Shown one piece after another: positions 1 through 7,915 of a DNA stretch of 64,000 bases. Numbering within the stretch: position 1 is the first letter of the stretch; every line of letters begins with the position of its first letter. The stretch comes from a virus, in IMG/VR virus record IMGVR_UViG_3300036770_003657, positions 335,797 through 399,796 of that record; one strand, given 5' to 3'. The notes below the pieces were generated by a model. That model was not told where the DNA came from and did no database searches. It saw only the letters and a program-made list of their open reading frames with translations. Position numbers and translations under genes: made by a program.

Positions 1-424
1 TAATGTCACCATCAAGATAAGTCAGTGTGTAGTCTGTGCTATCGCCAGTAAAGGTATATGTGTCAATGTCTAATTCATCACCTTCAACATCAACTAGGAT
101 GTCAATAACCCCATCACCTTTACGACCAGTACCTACAGTACCAAAGGTAGCAATTTTGCCACCCAAACCAACTGTGCCAACTGTTACGATTAAGTTGTTG
201 TCTGGTGCTACTCCACCTAAATTTGTACCAGCGATAGTAATAGTATCACCTGCTACATAATCAGAGCCTTGACTGGCAGTATCCAATGTAACTGCATATG
301 CCCCGTTAGTTTTAATAACATCAAACTCGGCACCTGTTCCAGCACCGCCACCACCAATCACTCCTGATACATTTTGGTAGGTTTCATTTATTGCTTTATC
401 TGTCACTGTAATTCTTACTGTCAT
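1..424 (-). CDS. Partial Gly/Thr/Asp-rich virion-type protein (N-terminal part)
   Basis: An open frame starts at 424 with an AGGAAAATAAT ribosome site just upstream and runs off the left edge without a stop (about 141 residues seen). It is rich in G, T, V and D, has almost no Cys, and has the beta-strand-rich look of a phage structural or Ig-like domain (for example G-G-G-G-A-G-T-G and V-G-T-G-R-K-G-D-G-V). No family is recognised. It has a roughly 100-base non-coding leader (425-525) ahead of it, as expected for a separately transcribed structural gene. Confidence 0.6.
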   Translation of the reverse strand, partial: MTVRITVTDKAINETYQNVSGVIGGGGAGTGAEFDVIKTNGAYAVTLDTASQGSDYVAGDTITIAGTNLGGVAPDNNLIVTVGTVGLGGKIATFGTVGTGRKGDGVIDILVDVEGDELDIDTYTFTGDSTDYTLTYLDGDI

Positions 425-525
425 ATTATTTTCCTTTCTGTGGGCTGTTACGCCTCTCTGTGTTTAATATATAGCAAACTAGGATAAAAAAGCAAGTAAA
501 ATGGCTAGATTTTAGTCATTAACTG

Positions 526-1143
526 CTAGTTTATTAGGCTATTCTTAATATCTTCAACGGTCCACAACGCCATACTCTTATCGTATGCGTCGCCCACTAA
601 ACCCTCATTTATAATGAATAATGGCTTAGGCAAGTTAAATGGCTCCGCCTCAAGATTCAATGCTCGCCACTTTCCCATTTCTATATCATTATTATTTACA
701 TGGTCTGGGAATGTGGTCATCAATACGTATTTACAATCGCTAAGACATATATTGTATAGGCTTTTGAATACTAGATCATTGGGGAAATGTACTAAACAAT
801 CCCTTATTAATACTAGGTCAGCATATGGTAGTTCACTATCTATTAAGTCTAATTCAATGAATTCTTTTTCTGGATATTTTATACGATTGTCCTTAATAAT
901 CTCAGTGACTAAATCGGCTCCAGTATAATCTATACCTGCAAGGTCAACAATCTTCATCCAATTAAAATCACCGCATGGTATATCCAATACACTGGTAATA
1001 TTAAATTGTTTGAAAAGTACAGGTAGTTGATCGGCCAGTTTACGTGTTTTTACTATGCTAGATCCTGTACCGCTACGACTTTCCTGATCACGCCAATAAT
1101 TTGTATTGTAGATATCTAAAAATATATCTGTATAATTCTTCAT
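526..1143 (-). CDS. Class I SAM-dependent methyltransferase
   Basis: A 205-residue protein with a Rossmann methyltransferase motif I around residues 53-62 (V-L-D-I-P-C-G-D-F-N), an acidic strand near the expected motif II, and D-L-V-L-I-R-D-C-L-V-H-F, which fits the motif IV/V region. The substrate cannot be told. In phages such enzymes modify DNA, glycans or small molecules. It lies downstream of a tiny membrane-protein gene on the same strand and is not linked to the plus-strand genes beside it. Confidence 0.75.
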   Translation of the reverse strand: MKNYTDIFLDIYNTNYWRDQESRSGTGSSIVKTRKLADQLPVLFKQFNITSVLDIPCGDFNWMKIVDLAGIDYTGADLVTEIIKDNRIKYPEKEFIELDLIDSELPYADLVLIRDCLVHFPNDLVFKSLYNICLSDCKYVLMTTFPDHVNNNDIEMGKWRALNLEAEPFNLPKPLFIINEGLVGDAYDKSMALWTVEDIKNSLIN

Positions 1144-1162
1144 AAAATTACTTATACTAGTT

Positions 1163-1267
1163 CTAACCTGTTACAATCTTTTTTAACACACCAAAAATAA
1201 TACCGATCATTGGTATGATCAATAGACTGAATCCAAATAATGCAATTAATCCTAATAAATATTTCAT
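1163..1267 (-). CDS. 34-aa single-pass membrane microprotein
   Basis: The reading frame starts with M-K-Y-L-L-G and is almost entirely hydrophobic (L-I-A-L-F-G-F-S-L-L-I-I-P), ending K-K-I-V-T-G. One transmembrane helix with a positive C-terminus is the simplest reading. It sits 20 bases upstream of the methyltransferase gene and is oriented with it. Function unknown. It might be chance, but composition and position support a real gene. Confidence 0.45.
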   Translation of the reverse strand: MKYLLGLIALFGFSLLIIPMIGIIFGVLKKIVTG

Positions 1268-1279
1268 AAATAATTATAC

Positions 1280-1846
1280 ATGATTCTACAGATATTCACA
1301 CAGATTAATCGGCCCAATTTAGCCGATTCTTATAGTATTTGGATACCTTGCTTACGCACTGAGCCTGTAGAAATTTGTCCTATACAAACCACAAACATAT
1401 TTATTACTCATATTAATGCTGTAGAATACTGTAATCAAGACCTACACGACTATAAAATATATTGTATCGGACCCATTACTGAAGGTAGACTACGTGACAG
1501 AGGATATAATGTACATAGACTAGCAGATAAGGCCAGTGATGTAGCACTACCCGATGAACCTATAACTTGGCTACACGGGGATACTTATAGTAGAGATTTT
1601 AGCAGCAATCATAATGTGACTAGTCTACAGGATTACACTACCGTAGTGGATGAGGAAGCTATAGATAGATTAATATATTTAGAGTATAAATTTTTACACA
1701 TTTACAGCCCTAAAGTATTACGTGCCTACGAGAGCAGAAATCCTGAGCGTAAAATTCATTTATACTATACAGATAGCTGCATACCTAATCCAGACTTATA
1801 TGCTAGTATTACACGCTTTTATCCGGGTACTGATAAATACACTTAA
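1280..1846 (+). CDS. HemD-like protein (uroporphyrinogen-III synthase fold)
   Basis: 188 residues. Several HemD landmarks occur in order. T-N-I-F-I-T-H-I-N-A-V-E (about residues 39-50) matches the f-T-S-x-N-A-V element. Y-C-I-G-P-I-T-E-G-R-L-R-D-R-G-Y (about 61-76) matches the conserved v-G-x-x-T-A-x-x-L-x-x-x-G segment, followed by A-D-K-A-S-D. Then I-T-W-L-H-G-D with a following Tyr, and L-H-I-Y-S-P-K-V-L-R-A-Y, occupy the places of the second Rossmann-like lobe. HemD cyclises hydroxymethylbilane to uroporphyrinogen III. At 188 residues it is shorter than typical HemD (about 240), so a catalytically altered or inactive form is possible. No Shine-Dalgarno is seen; an ATAAATA late-type element lies just upstream (1266-1272). 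The window also carries ALAS, heme oxygenase and a bilin reductase, which supports the call. Confidence 0.55.
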   Translation: MILQIFTQINRPNLADSYSIWIPCLRTEPVEICPIQTTNIFITHINAVEYCNQDLHDYKIYCIGPITEGRLRDRGYNVHRLADKASDVALPDEPITWLHGDTYSRDFSSNHNVTSLQDYTTVVDEEAIDRLIYLEYKFLHIYSPKVLRAYESRNPERKIHLYYTDSCIPNPDLYASITRFYPGTDKYT

Positions 1847-1849
1847 CAT

Positions 1850-1917
1850 ACCCTAGGACCGTTAGGGTTATGTGGCTTACCCCAAGCCTCAGTAAAGGAC
1901 TCGCTACCCTTTTACTG
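1850..1917 (+). other. Three consecutive hairpins between two plus-strand genes
   Basis: Three perfect inverted repeats lie in the 96-base gap. ACCCTA 1850-1855 pairs with TAGGGT 1863-1868. GGCTT 1874-1878 pairs with AAGCC 1884-1888. CAGTAAA 1890-1896 pairs with TTTACTG 1911-1917. There is no U tract, so this is not a standard intrinsic terminator. It does not fold as a tRNA. It could be a structured leader of the next gene or a processing/stability element. Confidence 0.5.
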
Positions 1918-1942
1918 TAAATGGGGCCTACAAGGAGCACAA

Positions 1943-2251
1943 ATGAAAATACTACTAGCGGCCCTACTCTTGATACCCGCAGTGGTATCTGCTCAACAGA
2001 TCAAGCCGGTCAATAAAGTTGTTAACTGTGGCGATGCAAAATTAATAATTGGTGAACTACGCAAGGTAAAAGAAGATCCTGTATGGGTTGGTGACGTAGA
2101 TGACAATACCAACAGTCGTATGAGTCTATGGATTAGTAAAGAAAATAATACTTGGACTTTACTACAGAATAATGACAAAATAGCCTGTGTTATAGACTAT
2201 GGTAATAAGAATGTGTTTAGTTCAGAGTTGTTTGGCGGCAAAGGGGTTTAG
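1943..2251 (+). CDS. Small secreted (periplasmic) protein
   Basis: 102 residues with a clear signal peptide (M-K-I-L-L-A-A-L-L-L-I-P-A-V-V-S-A, cleavage expected after residue 17). The mature part has two cysteines (C29 in V-N-C-G-D and a second in I-A-C-V-I) that could form a disulphide, plus Trp-containing strands. An AAGGAG site precedes the ATG. No family is recognised. Periplasmic phage proteins of this kind may act on envelope stress or superinfection, but nothing here shows that. Confidence 0.65.
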   Translation: MKILLAALLLIPAVVSAQQIKPVNKVVNCGDAKLIIGELRKVKEDPVWVGDVDDNTNSRMSLWISKENNTWTLLQNNDKIACVIDYGNKNVFSSELFGGKGV

Positions 2252-2339
2252 TATAGTCACTACTAATACCCATTATTAAAAATGGAAAAAACCATAGCAG
2301 TATAAAATTTTTAACTATTTCATCAAACATTGTAATCAT
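2217..2339 (-). CDS. 40-aa membrane microprotein
   Basis: Its ATG overlaps the TAA of the upstream minus-strand gene (TAATG). The product has a short charged N-terminus, a hydrophobic helix (F-I-L-L-W-F-F-P-F-L-I-M-G-I) and a short polar tail. It runs 35 bases into the end of the convergent plus-strand gene. Translational coupling and composition support it, but the overlap keeps confidence low. Confidence 0.4.
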   Translation of the reverse strand: MITMFDEIVKNFILLWFFPFLIMGISSDYTKPLCRQTTLN

Positions 2340-3880
2340 TATACTGCTCCTTGAGGTTGTGTTGTAGTAATAGGTTGTGGAGCTACTGGTTGTGGAGCTA
2401 TAGGTTGATTTGAAGTTACAGATCCAGGAATTCTAGTGCTTTGACCTTTTGTTAATTTTGGTTTAAGTTGAGGAATACGTCTTTCTAATTCATCTATTAT
2501 GTCTTTTGTAGGAAGTTTTTCAACAATAATAAGTTTCATTGTTGTGTCAATAATCTTATGTAAAATCCTTTCATTATTGATATTCCTTAATTTAGCTAAC
2601 TTTTGAGCCCAAGGAATAAGTTTTTCTACAAAATCGTCACTCTGTATATCTTTTGGCTTCTTAGCAAACTTACCTAATTCTTTGGCACTAACTTCACCGC
2701 CGAATGTTGTCGGCTGTACATAGATTTGTGGATACGCGGTTCTACCAGGATCATTTACCCCAGTCAAATAGATACTGTCTGCATGGAATCTTAATCCTTG
2801 GCTTATTAGATCTTCTGCACTATTATACCAAATTAAATTCCTATCATAAAGGTTGACAAATAGTACACCATCATCATGTTTAAGTGCCATATAGTTGTTA
2901 AAACTGGCCTGTGAATAGGCTTGTTTAGCTGCCCCTAGATCTCCATCTTGTATGGTCAATAAAATTTCTTTTATATTTCTTTTTAATCTAGCAGTATATT
3001 CTTTTCTTTCTGTTTGAGCGTTACCAAATATTTTTTCAACAACACTTTTTAATTTCTGCATAAAAGTACTTTGAATTTCACCAGTAACATTTTGATGAAA
3101 CTCTATAGCCTGTGTAAGACTTAGCCCTGATTTAGTTAATTGAAGTTTAAAACCTTTTCTATTTTTATAAGGTCCAGTACCTCGTACAAAGTCATTTAAA
3201 TCACGAGCAGCAGGATCCCAACCTTCAATTGGCCTAACTTCCTGATCTCCAAAACGAGCTGATGCTTTACTGGATTTTTCCTTGCCAGTTTCAGGATCTA
3301 CAGTGGTGGTCATACTGGCTGTTTTTACTTCAACTTGCCACATCCTACCATTCCATTCTGCTTTAAGGTCACCCTTACCATCATTAGGTTTGTTTATAGT
3401 TTTACTAAAAACATTTAGGGCAAATTCGCCTTTACCATGTCCCAATGTAGCTACATTCATTAGAGTATCCACTAACTCAGTGGTGATTGGGTTAGATCCG
3501 TAAGTATTAAAAACTTCTTCAAAGGAAACAGACTCACCTGAAAATAAAGCGTCTTTGTTTACAATTTTATCCTGTTTCCATAAACTAAACAGTTGATTAC
3601 GTTCTTCAGGAGTGCCATCTATGCTAAGAATATATCTTGTCAGATCTTTTTGTACTGCATTGACTGCAGGGTCATTAATACTTTGTAGGTCCTTTGCAAT
3701 TAAGCCTTTTCTTCCACCAGCATTTACATCACGTAATAAATCCTCAATCTCTCTTAAGGTTTTAATAGTGGCATCATCAGAAGGAAGGATTTTGATTTGG
3801 CTCGCAATCTTCTCCTTCCAATTATCCACAGCATCAGCTGCCATTTCAGCCAATAGTAATCTAAATTCTTTATATCGCAT
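2339..3880 (-). CDS. Probable internal head protein with PD-(D/E)xK nuclease-like motif
   Basis: 513 residues. The first 12 residues (M-R-Y-K-E-F-R-L-L-L-A-E) resemble a T4 capsid-targeting peptide ending in the prohead-protease consensus (L/I)-x-E. In the middle are G-K-G-E (Glu152), G-D-L-K (Asp171) and W-Q-V-E-V-K-T (Glu184-x-Lys186), which have the spacing of a PD-(D/E)xK nuclease core. The rest is helical and ends in a P/Q/T-rich tail. The reading is a protein packaged with the DNA and possibly nucleolytic. It follows the bilin reductase gene by 10 bases, so it is probably co-transcribed with it. Active-site assignment is by eye. Confidence 0.55.
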   Translation of the reverse strand: MRYKEFRLLLAEMAADAVDNWKEKIASQIKILPSDDATIKTLREIEDLLRDVNAGGRKGLIAKDLQSINDPAVNAVQKDLTRYILSIDGTPEERNQLFSLWKQDKIVNKDALFSGESVSFEEVFNTYGSNPITTELVDTLMNVATLGHGKGEFALNVFSKTINKPNDGKGDLKAEWNGRMWQVEVKTASMTTTVDPETGKEKSSKASARFGDQEVRPIEGWDPAARDLNDFVRGTGPYKNRKGFKLQLTKSGLSLTQAIEFHQNVTGEIQSTFMQKLKSVVEKIFGNAQTERKEYTARLKRNIKEILLTIQDGDLGAAKQAYSQASFNNYMALKHDDGVLFVNLYDRNLIWYNSAEDLISQGLRFHADSIYLTGVNDPGRTAYPQIYVQPTTFGGEVSAKELGKFAKKPKDIQSDDFVEKLIPWAQKLAKLRNINNERILHKIIDTTMKLIIVEKLPTKDIIDELERRIPQLKPKLTKGQSTRIPGSVTSNQPIAPQPVAPQPITTTQPQGAV

Positions 3881-3890
3881 AGTTAAGTAT

Positions 3891-4574
3891 TTACCTTAAC
3901 TCTGGAAACAAACACTCCTGTATGAATATACGTACATCTTCCTCATTCAATCCCAAACTGGTCATTACCTTAGGCGTATGTGGGTTCATCTTTTGGTTCT
4001 GTGCGTAAAAATTCTGTTGTTCGCTAGTATTAAGTACAGTGTTATTAGTTTCACCTACTGTGCTTAAGTAATGATCTACACCCTTGCGAGCCATTTCAAA
4101 GATTTGATCTAGTTCGTGTTCGTCCTGTACATTACCTGCTGCCACCATGCTCTTGCTGAATATACGGGTAGCCCAATCTGGTAGTGCTCTTTCCTTACGC
4201 CATTCCATCTTACTTACTTCGTTGGCAAACCATTCACACATAGGATGATTAGCATCCCCTGTAGGACTATAATCATAAAAACAGCCGGTAATTTTATTCT
4301 TACCGGCTATAACATCAAATCCAAAGATTGGGGCAGGGTTGTGTGTATGTGGAAATACGCAACAATGCATCATCCACAATCCCTTTTTCTCTCTAGCATC
4401 TACAACATCTACGTGAGCCCTACGATATGCTTCACTGGTCCAAACACGGTTTACCCATCCTGGTTGATTAAACCTATCCATACCTGGTTCAAATGCTTCA
4501 GTACCAGTGCGTTCAAAACTTTGCTCTAATAGGTGTTGTACATTAATTAGAGCGTCCCAAACTTTACTCTCCAT
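3891..4574 (-). CDS. pcyX: Ferredoxin-dependent bilin reductase (PcyX/PcyA type)
   Basis: 227 residues. Hallmarks of the family are M-M-H-C-C-V-F-P (His70), F-G-F-D-V-I-A-G-K-N-K-I-T-G (Asp87) and the nearby D-Y-S-P. His70 and Asp87 align with the catalytic His88 and Asp105 of cyanobacterial PcyA. E-R-A-L-P-D-W and a C-terminal L-F-P-E close the usual pattern. These enzymes reduce biliverdin IXalpha with electrons from ferredoxin. PcyX forms from uncultured marine phages make phycoerythrobilin (known family fact). The start overlaps the end of the heme oxygenase gene by 11 bases, so the two are translationally coupled. The subfamily name is inferred from phage context. No ferredoxin gene is seen in this window, so host ferredoxin is presumably used. 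Confidence 0.85.
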   Translation of the reverse strand: MESKVWDALINVQHLLEQSFERTGTEAFEPGMDRFNQPGWVNRVWTSEAYRRAHVDVVDAREKKGLWMMHCCVFPHTHNPAPIFGFDVIAGKNKITGCFYDYSPTGDANHPMCEWFANEVSKMEWRKERALPDWATRIFSKSMVAAGNVQDEHELDQIFEMARKGVDHYLSTVGETNNTVLNTSEQQNFYAQNQKMNPHTPKVMTSLGLNEEDVRIFIQECLFPELR

Positions 4575-5112
4575 TGTACAAATCCCTCATCATCTTAATG
4601 GCCCATTCAAAGGCCACACGAGCCTCATCACCTAACTCATCTGTGAGTTCGGCTCTGATTGCTACTTTAAGTTGATCAGGATTAGTAAACTCATAGAACT
4701 TGCCACTGCTAATGTGTGCTACTTGTTTCTTAATAATTAAGCCACCATTTAGGTCACCCATATGACGACAATACAAATGTGCCTTAAGTAAATGTCTACG
4801 TTCTAGGTCATTGGTTAGCTGGACCAAATAGTCATGATAGGCTAGGGTCTGTGGTAGCCAAACAAACTTGTGCTCTGGCCCAGCTAATTCCATAAAATCT
4901 TGATATATTGCTGGTAAACGCTCAATACCCTGTATGTTAGCAAAGTGTCCTAACATACGATTACCAAATTCAATTGGTCCGTATATGGGCAATAATTGGT
5001 ATAGATAATTTGCGTAATCTTCCTTACTAATTTTACCACTTAGTAATAGTTTAGCAAATTTAGTTGTTTCCGCCTCGTGATGTAAATCCTTAGTAATCTC
5101 TCTTAAACTCAT
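4564..5112 (-). CDS. ho1: Heme oxygenase
   Basis: 182 residues, all helical. The N-terminal D-L-H-H-E-A-E fits the H-x-x-A-E proximal heme ligand motif (His11). The distal-helix signature appears as Y-C-R-H-M-G-D-L-N-G-G (compare R-Y-L-G-D-L-S-G-G). The enzyme opens heme to biliverdin, CO and Fe2+ using reduced ferredoxin. Its ATG overlaps the clpS stop (ATGA) and its end overlaps the bilin reductase start, so clpS, ho and pcyX form one tight operon. Length is slightly short for the family but complete. Confidence 0.9.
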   Translation of the reverse strand: MSLREITKDLHHEAETTKFAKLLLSGKISKEDYANYLYQLLPIYGPIEFGNRMLGHFANIQGIERLPAIYQDFMELAGPEHKFVWLPQTLAYHDYLVQLTNDLERRHLLKAHLYCRHMGDLNGGLIIKKQVAHISSGKFYEFTNPDQLKVAIRAELTDELGDEARVAFEWAIKMMRDLYNGE

Positions 5113-5426
5113 TCTTCCTCCATCTTCACTTGTAAGGGAAATCCGTTAGCCCTAGCCAAGCTAAATGTTTCACTTGATTTGACTTCTGCGATTTCATAAG
5201 TATATGTACCTGCAATACCACTTCCAGACTCGTGAATTTGAAGCGTAATATCTTTAGCTGTTTCGGGAGTATGTTTAAAAATTTCAATTAATATACTAAT
5301 TACAAACTCCATAGGAGTATGATTATCATTAAGGAAAACTACATGATATCGTTTGGGCTCAGACACCCTAATTTTAACTTTTTCATCTAGCACTACATCT
5401 GAGGTTACTTCTGTATCTACAGCCAT
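5109..5426 (-). CDS. clpS: ClpS, ATP-dependent Clp protease adaptor
   Basis: 105 residues from the ATG at 5426, chosen because GGAG lies 6 bases upstream; a start four codons earlier (5438) has no good site. Family signature: F-L-N-D-N-H-T-P-M-E-F-V at the N-degron pocket, the I-H-E-S-G-S-G-I-A-G loop, and A-E-V-K. ClpS brings N-degron substrates to ClpAP. A phage copy could redirect host proteolysis. It lies between hsp20 and heme oxygenase. Confidence 0.9.
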   Translation of the reverse strand: MAVDTEVTSDVVLDEKVKIRVSEPKRYHVVFLNDNHTPMEFVISILIEIFKHTPETAKDITLQIHESGSGIAGTYTYEIAEVKSSETFSLARANGFPLQVKMEEE

Positions 5427-5444
5427 TATTGACTCCATATAAGT

Positions 5445-5462
5445 GGGGGAGTTTCCTCCCCC
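5445..5462 (-). other. Stable hairpin between hsp20 and clpS
   Basis: A 7-bp perfect G/C-rich stem (5445-5451 with 5456-5462) closes a tetraloop that reads GAAA on the minus strand, a GNRA loop. No U tract follows, so it is not a typical terminator. It could shield the 3' end of hsp20 mRNA or attenuate readthrough into clpS-ho-pcyX. Confidence 0.55.
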
Positions 5463-5468
5463 TGTTGA

Positions 5469-5906
5469 TCAAGCTACGTTGACTTGAATCTTCCTTGGCA
5501 ATAATGCTTCTGGAACGATTCGTTCGATTACTACAGTAAGTAATCCATTTTTAAGATCAGCACTCTTAACTTCCATATGTTCTGAAAGAGCAAATGTTCT
5601 ATCAAAACTACGATATGCTAGGCCCCTGTGAAGATATTCAATTTCTCCATCAGTTTCTACTGGCTTCTTTTCACCAGTAATGATTAACTGGTCCTGATCA
5701 ATACTTACATCAATTTCATCTCTACTAAAACCTGCTACTGCTAGGGTAATAGTGTAGATATCACCTTTGCGTTCTAGGTTATAGGGAGGATAGTTGTTAT
5801 TGGCCATACTGTTCCCCCAACTACGTTCCATAGTGTTAAAAATACGATCAAAACCAATCAGCGCTCTATTCAAAGCCGCTGTATCCATTCTAGCTAATTG
5901 TGTCAT
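5469..5906 (-). CDS. hsp20: Small heat-shock protein (Hsp20/alpha-crystallin)
   Basis: 145 residues. A short N-terminal arm (F-D-R-I-F-N-T-M) is followed by an alpha-crystallin domain: Y-N-L-E-R-K-G-D, I-T-L-A-V-A-G-F-S-R-D-E-I-D-V, then A-Y-R-S-F-D-R-T-F-A-L and L-K-N-G-L-L-T-V. It lacks a long C-terminal extension. It resembles bacterial IbpA types. Hsp20 genes are common in T4-like marine phages. An AGGAG site precedes the ATG and a perfect TATAAATA lies 57 bases upstream. Confidence 0.92.
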   Translation of the reverse strand: MTQLARMDTAALNRALIGFDRIFNTMERSWGNSMANNNYPPYNLERKGDIYTITLAVAGFSRDEIDVSIDQDQLIITGEKKPVETDGEIEYLHRGLAYRSFDRTFALSEHMEVKSADLKNGLLTVVIERIVPEALLPRKIQVNVA

Positions 5907-5962
5907 AAAATTTCTCCTTTATTAAGCAAGATGCGTGTAGCCTCACCTGAGCACTACACGAC

Positions 5963-5970
5963 TATTTATA
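5963..5970 (-). promoter_or_regulatory. T4-type late promoter upstream of hsp20
   Basis: Perfect TATAAATA on the minus strand, between the dnaK stop and the hsp20 start. It would drive hsp20, clpS, ho and pcyX as a late unit. Confidence 0.6.
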
Positions 5971-5975
5971 AGGCA

Positions 5976-7853
5976 TTAGGCTGCGTTTTTAACTTCTGTA
6001 AAATCTACATCCGTAATGTCCTTATCCTGTTGTTGAGGCTGTGCGTTTTTAGCAGTGTAAATAACCTGTGCCGCAGCAGCTAGGTCACTCATCTTCTGTG
6101 TTATTGATTCCTTAGTACCTGTAGCAATCTCAGTTAATAGTGCTGTGATACTAGTTTCAATCTTATCTTTATCATCACTGCTAATCTTATCCTCAACTTC
6201 CTTCAAATCCTTACGAATTTGATGGACTTGTCCGTCTACGCTATTCCTTAAATCAACAATCTCACGCTGTTTGCGATCTTCCTCAGCGTTGGCTTCAGCT
6301 TCACGGATCATTTTTTCAATTTGATCCTTACTTAAACCACCATCTGATTTAATAGTGATCTTGTTTTCTTTGCCTGTAGTCTTATCCTTGGCACTAATTT
6401 TCATAATACCATTAGCATCTACATCAAAGGTTACTTCAATTTGAGGCATACCTCTGGGCTGTGGCATAATACCTTCTAGGTTAAACTCGCCTAGTAGTTT
6501 ATTATCCTTTACAAACTCACGTTCACCTTGGAATACCTTAATAGTGACAGCAGGTTGATTGTCATCTGCTGTGCTAAATGTTTGACTAGCCTTTGTGGGA
6601 ATAGTAGTATTCTTTTGAATGATCTTGGTCATTACTCCACCAAGTGTTTCAATACCAAGACTCAATGGTGTAACATCTAATAACAATACGTCATTGCGTT
6701 CGCCGCTTAGTACAGCACCTTGTACAGCAGCACCCACTGCCACTGCTTCATCTGGGTTAACATCCTTACGTGGCGCTTTACCAAATAACTTTTCTACAGC
6801 GTCCTGTACCTTGGGCATACGTGTCATACCACCAACTAAAATAATTTCATCAATATCTGCTGGTGTAACTCCTGCGTCTTTCATAGCAGTACGACAGGGA
6901 GCAATGCTACGTTCAATTAAATCTTCAACCAATGCTTCTAATTTAGCACGAGTAAGTTTTAGATTCATATGTTTTGGCCCGCTAGCATCAGCAGTAACAT
7001 ATGGTAGATTAATATCTGTTTGTTGGCTGCTACTTAATTCAATTTTAGCCTTTTCCGCTGCCTCTTTAAGACGTTGTAGAGCTAATACATCTTTAGTCAA
7101 GTCAATACCTTGATCCATCTTAAAAGTATCAACTAAGTAATCCATAATACGTTGGTCGAAGTCTTCACCACCTAAGAAAGTATCACCATTAGTGCTTAGT
7201 ACTTCAATTTGTTTGTCATTACCCAAGTTAGCAATTTCAATAATGCTAATATCAAAAGTGCCACCGCCCAAGTCATATACTGCTACCTTACGATCTTTTT
7301 TATCCGTCTTATCAACGCCGTAAGCCAACGCGGCAGCAGTCGGTTCATTAATGATGCGAAGAACTTCCAAGCCAGCAATACGGCCAGCATCTTTAGTAGC
7401 TTGACGCTGACTATCATTAAAATAGGCCGGAACAGTAATAACAGCTTGGGTAACATCATAACCTAAATAATCTTCAGCAGTCTTTTTCATTTTACGCAAT
7501 ACTTCTGCGCTGATTTGAGGAGGTGCTAACTCCTTGCCCTGTGCCTTAACCCAAGCATCACCACTTGAGTTTTCAATGATTTCATAGGGCATTAGATCTA
7601 AATCTTTTTGTACAGCCTCTTCTTTAAACTTACGTCCAATTAAGCGTTTGGCTGCGTATACTGTATTCTTTGGATTAGTAACAGCTTGTCTTTTAGCACT
7701 GGCACCTACAAGAATTTCTTCATCTGTATAGGCTACTATACTGGGAGTAGTACGTGCTCCTTCGCTGTTTTCAATTACTTTGGGATTGCCGCCTTCTATA
7801 ATGGCGACGCAACTGTTAGTAGTACCGAGATCGATACCGATTACCTTACTCAT
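5976..7853 (-). CDS. dnaK: DnaK (Hsp70) chaperone
   Basis: 625 residues and essentially full length. Signatures: [11 protein letters not shown] at the N-terminus; [22 protein letters not shown]; the linker [10 protein letters not shown]; and a complete substrate-binding and lid region ending in an acidic tail. It begins after a TAAGGAGATACAT leader. No dnaJ or grpE is present in the window, so host co-chaperones would be needed. A complete DnaK is rare in phages. Sequence type is DnaK rather than HscA (inference from the conserved tail). Confidence 0.96.
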   Translation of the reverse strand: MSKVIGIDLGTTNSCVAIIEGGNPKVIENSEGARTTPSIVAYTDEEILVGASAKRQAVTNPKNTVYAAKRLIGRKFKEEAVQKDLDLMPYEIIENSSGDAWVKAQGKELAPPQISAEVLRKMKKTAEDYLGYDVTQAVITVPAYFNDSQRQATKDAGRIAGLEVLRIINEPTAAALAYGVDKTDKKDRKVAVYDLGGGTFDISIIEIANLGNDKQIEVLSTNGDTFLGGEDFDQRIMDYLVDTFKMDQGIDLTKDVLALQRLKEAAEKAKIELSSSQQTDINLPYVTADASGPKHMNLKLTRAKLEALVEDLIERSIAPCRTAMKDAGVTPADIDEIILVGGMTRMPKVQDAVEKLFGKAPRKDVNPDEAVAVGAAVQGAVLSGERNDVLLLDVTPLSLGIETLGGVMTKIIQKNTTIPTKASQTFSTADDNQPAVTIKVFQGEREFVKDNKLLGEFNLEGIMPQPRGMPQIEVTFDVDANGIMKISAKDKTTGKENKITIKSDGGLSKDQIEKMIREAEANAEEDRKQREIVDLRNSVDGQVHQIRKDLKEVEDKISSDDKDKIETSITALLTEIATGTKESITQKMSDLAAAAQVIYTAKNAQPQQQDKDITDVDFTEVKNAA

Positions 7854-7907
7854 ATGTATCTCCTTAAATTAAGCAAGAATTAAATGGTCTTAGTTAAGCA
7901 CCATTAT

Positions 7908-7915
7908 TATTTATT
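7908..7915 (-). promoter_or_regulatory. Late-type promoter upstream of dnaK
   Basis: AATAAATA on the minus strand, 55 bases before the dnaK ATG and immediately after the stop of the exonuclease gene. Confidence 0.4.

Noticed and set aside
1846-1942. tRNA-like cloverleaf
   Set aside because: There are three stems, but no acceptor stem, no T-loop consensus and the wrong loop sizes. No tRNA was seen elsewhere.
6619-7113. 164-aa plus-strand frame opposite dnaK
   Set aside because: The dnaK frame is a certain gene; the opposite frame shows no family signal.
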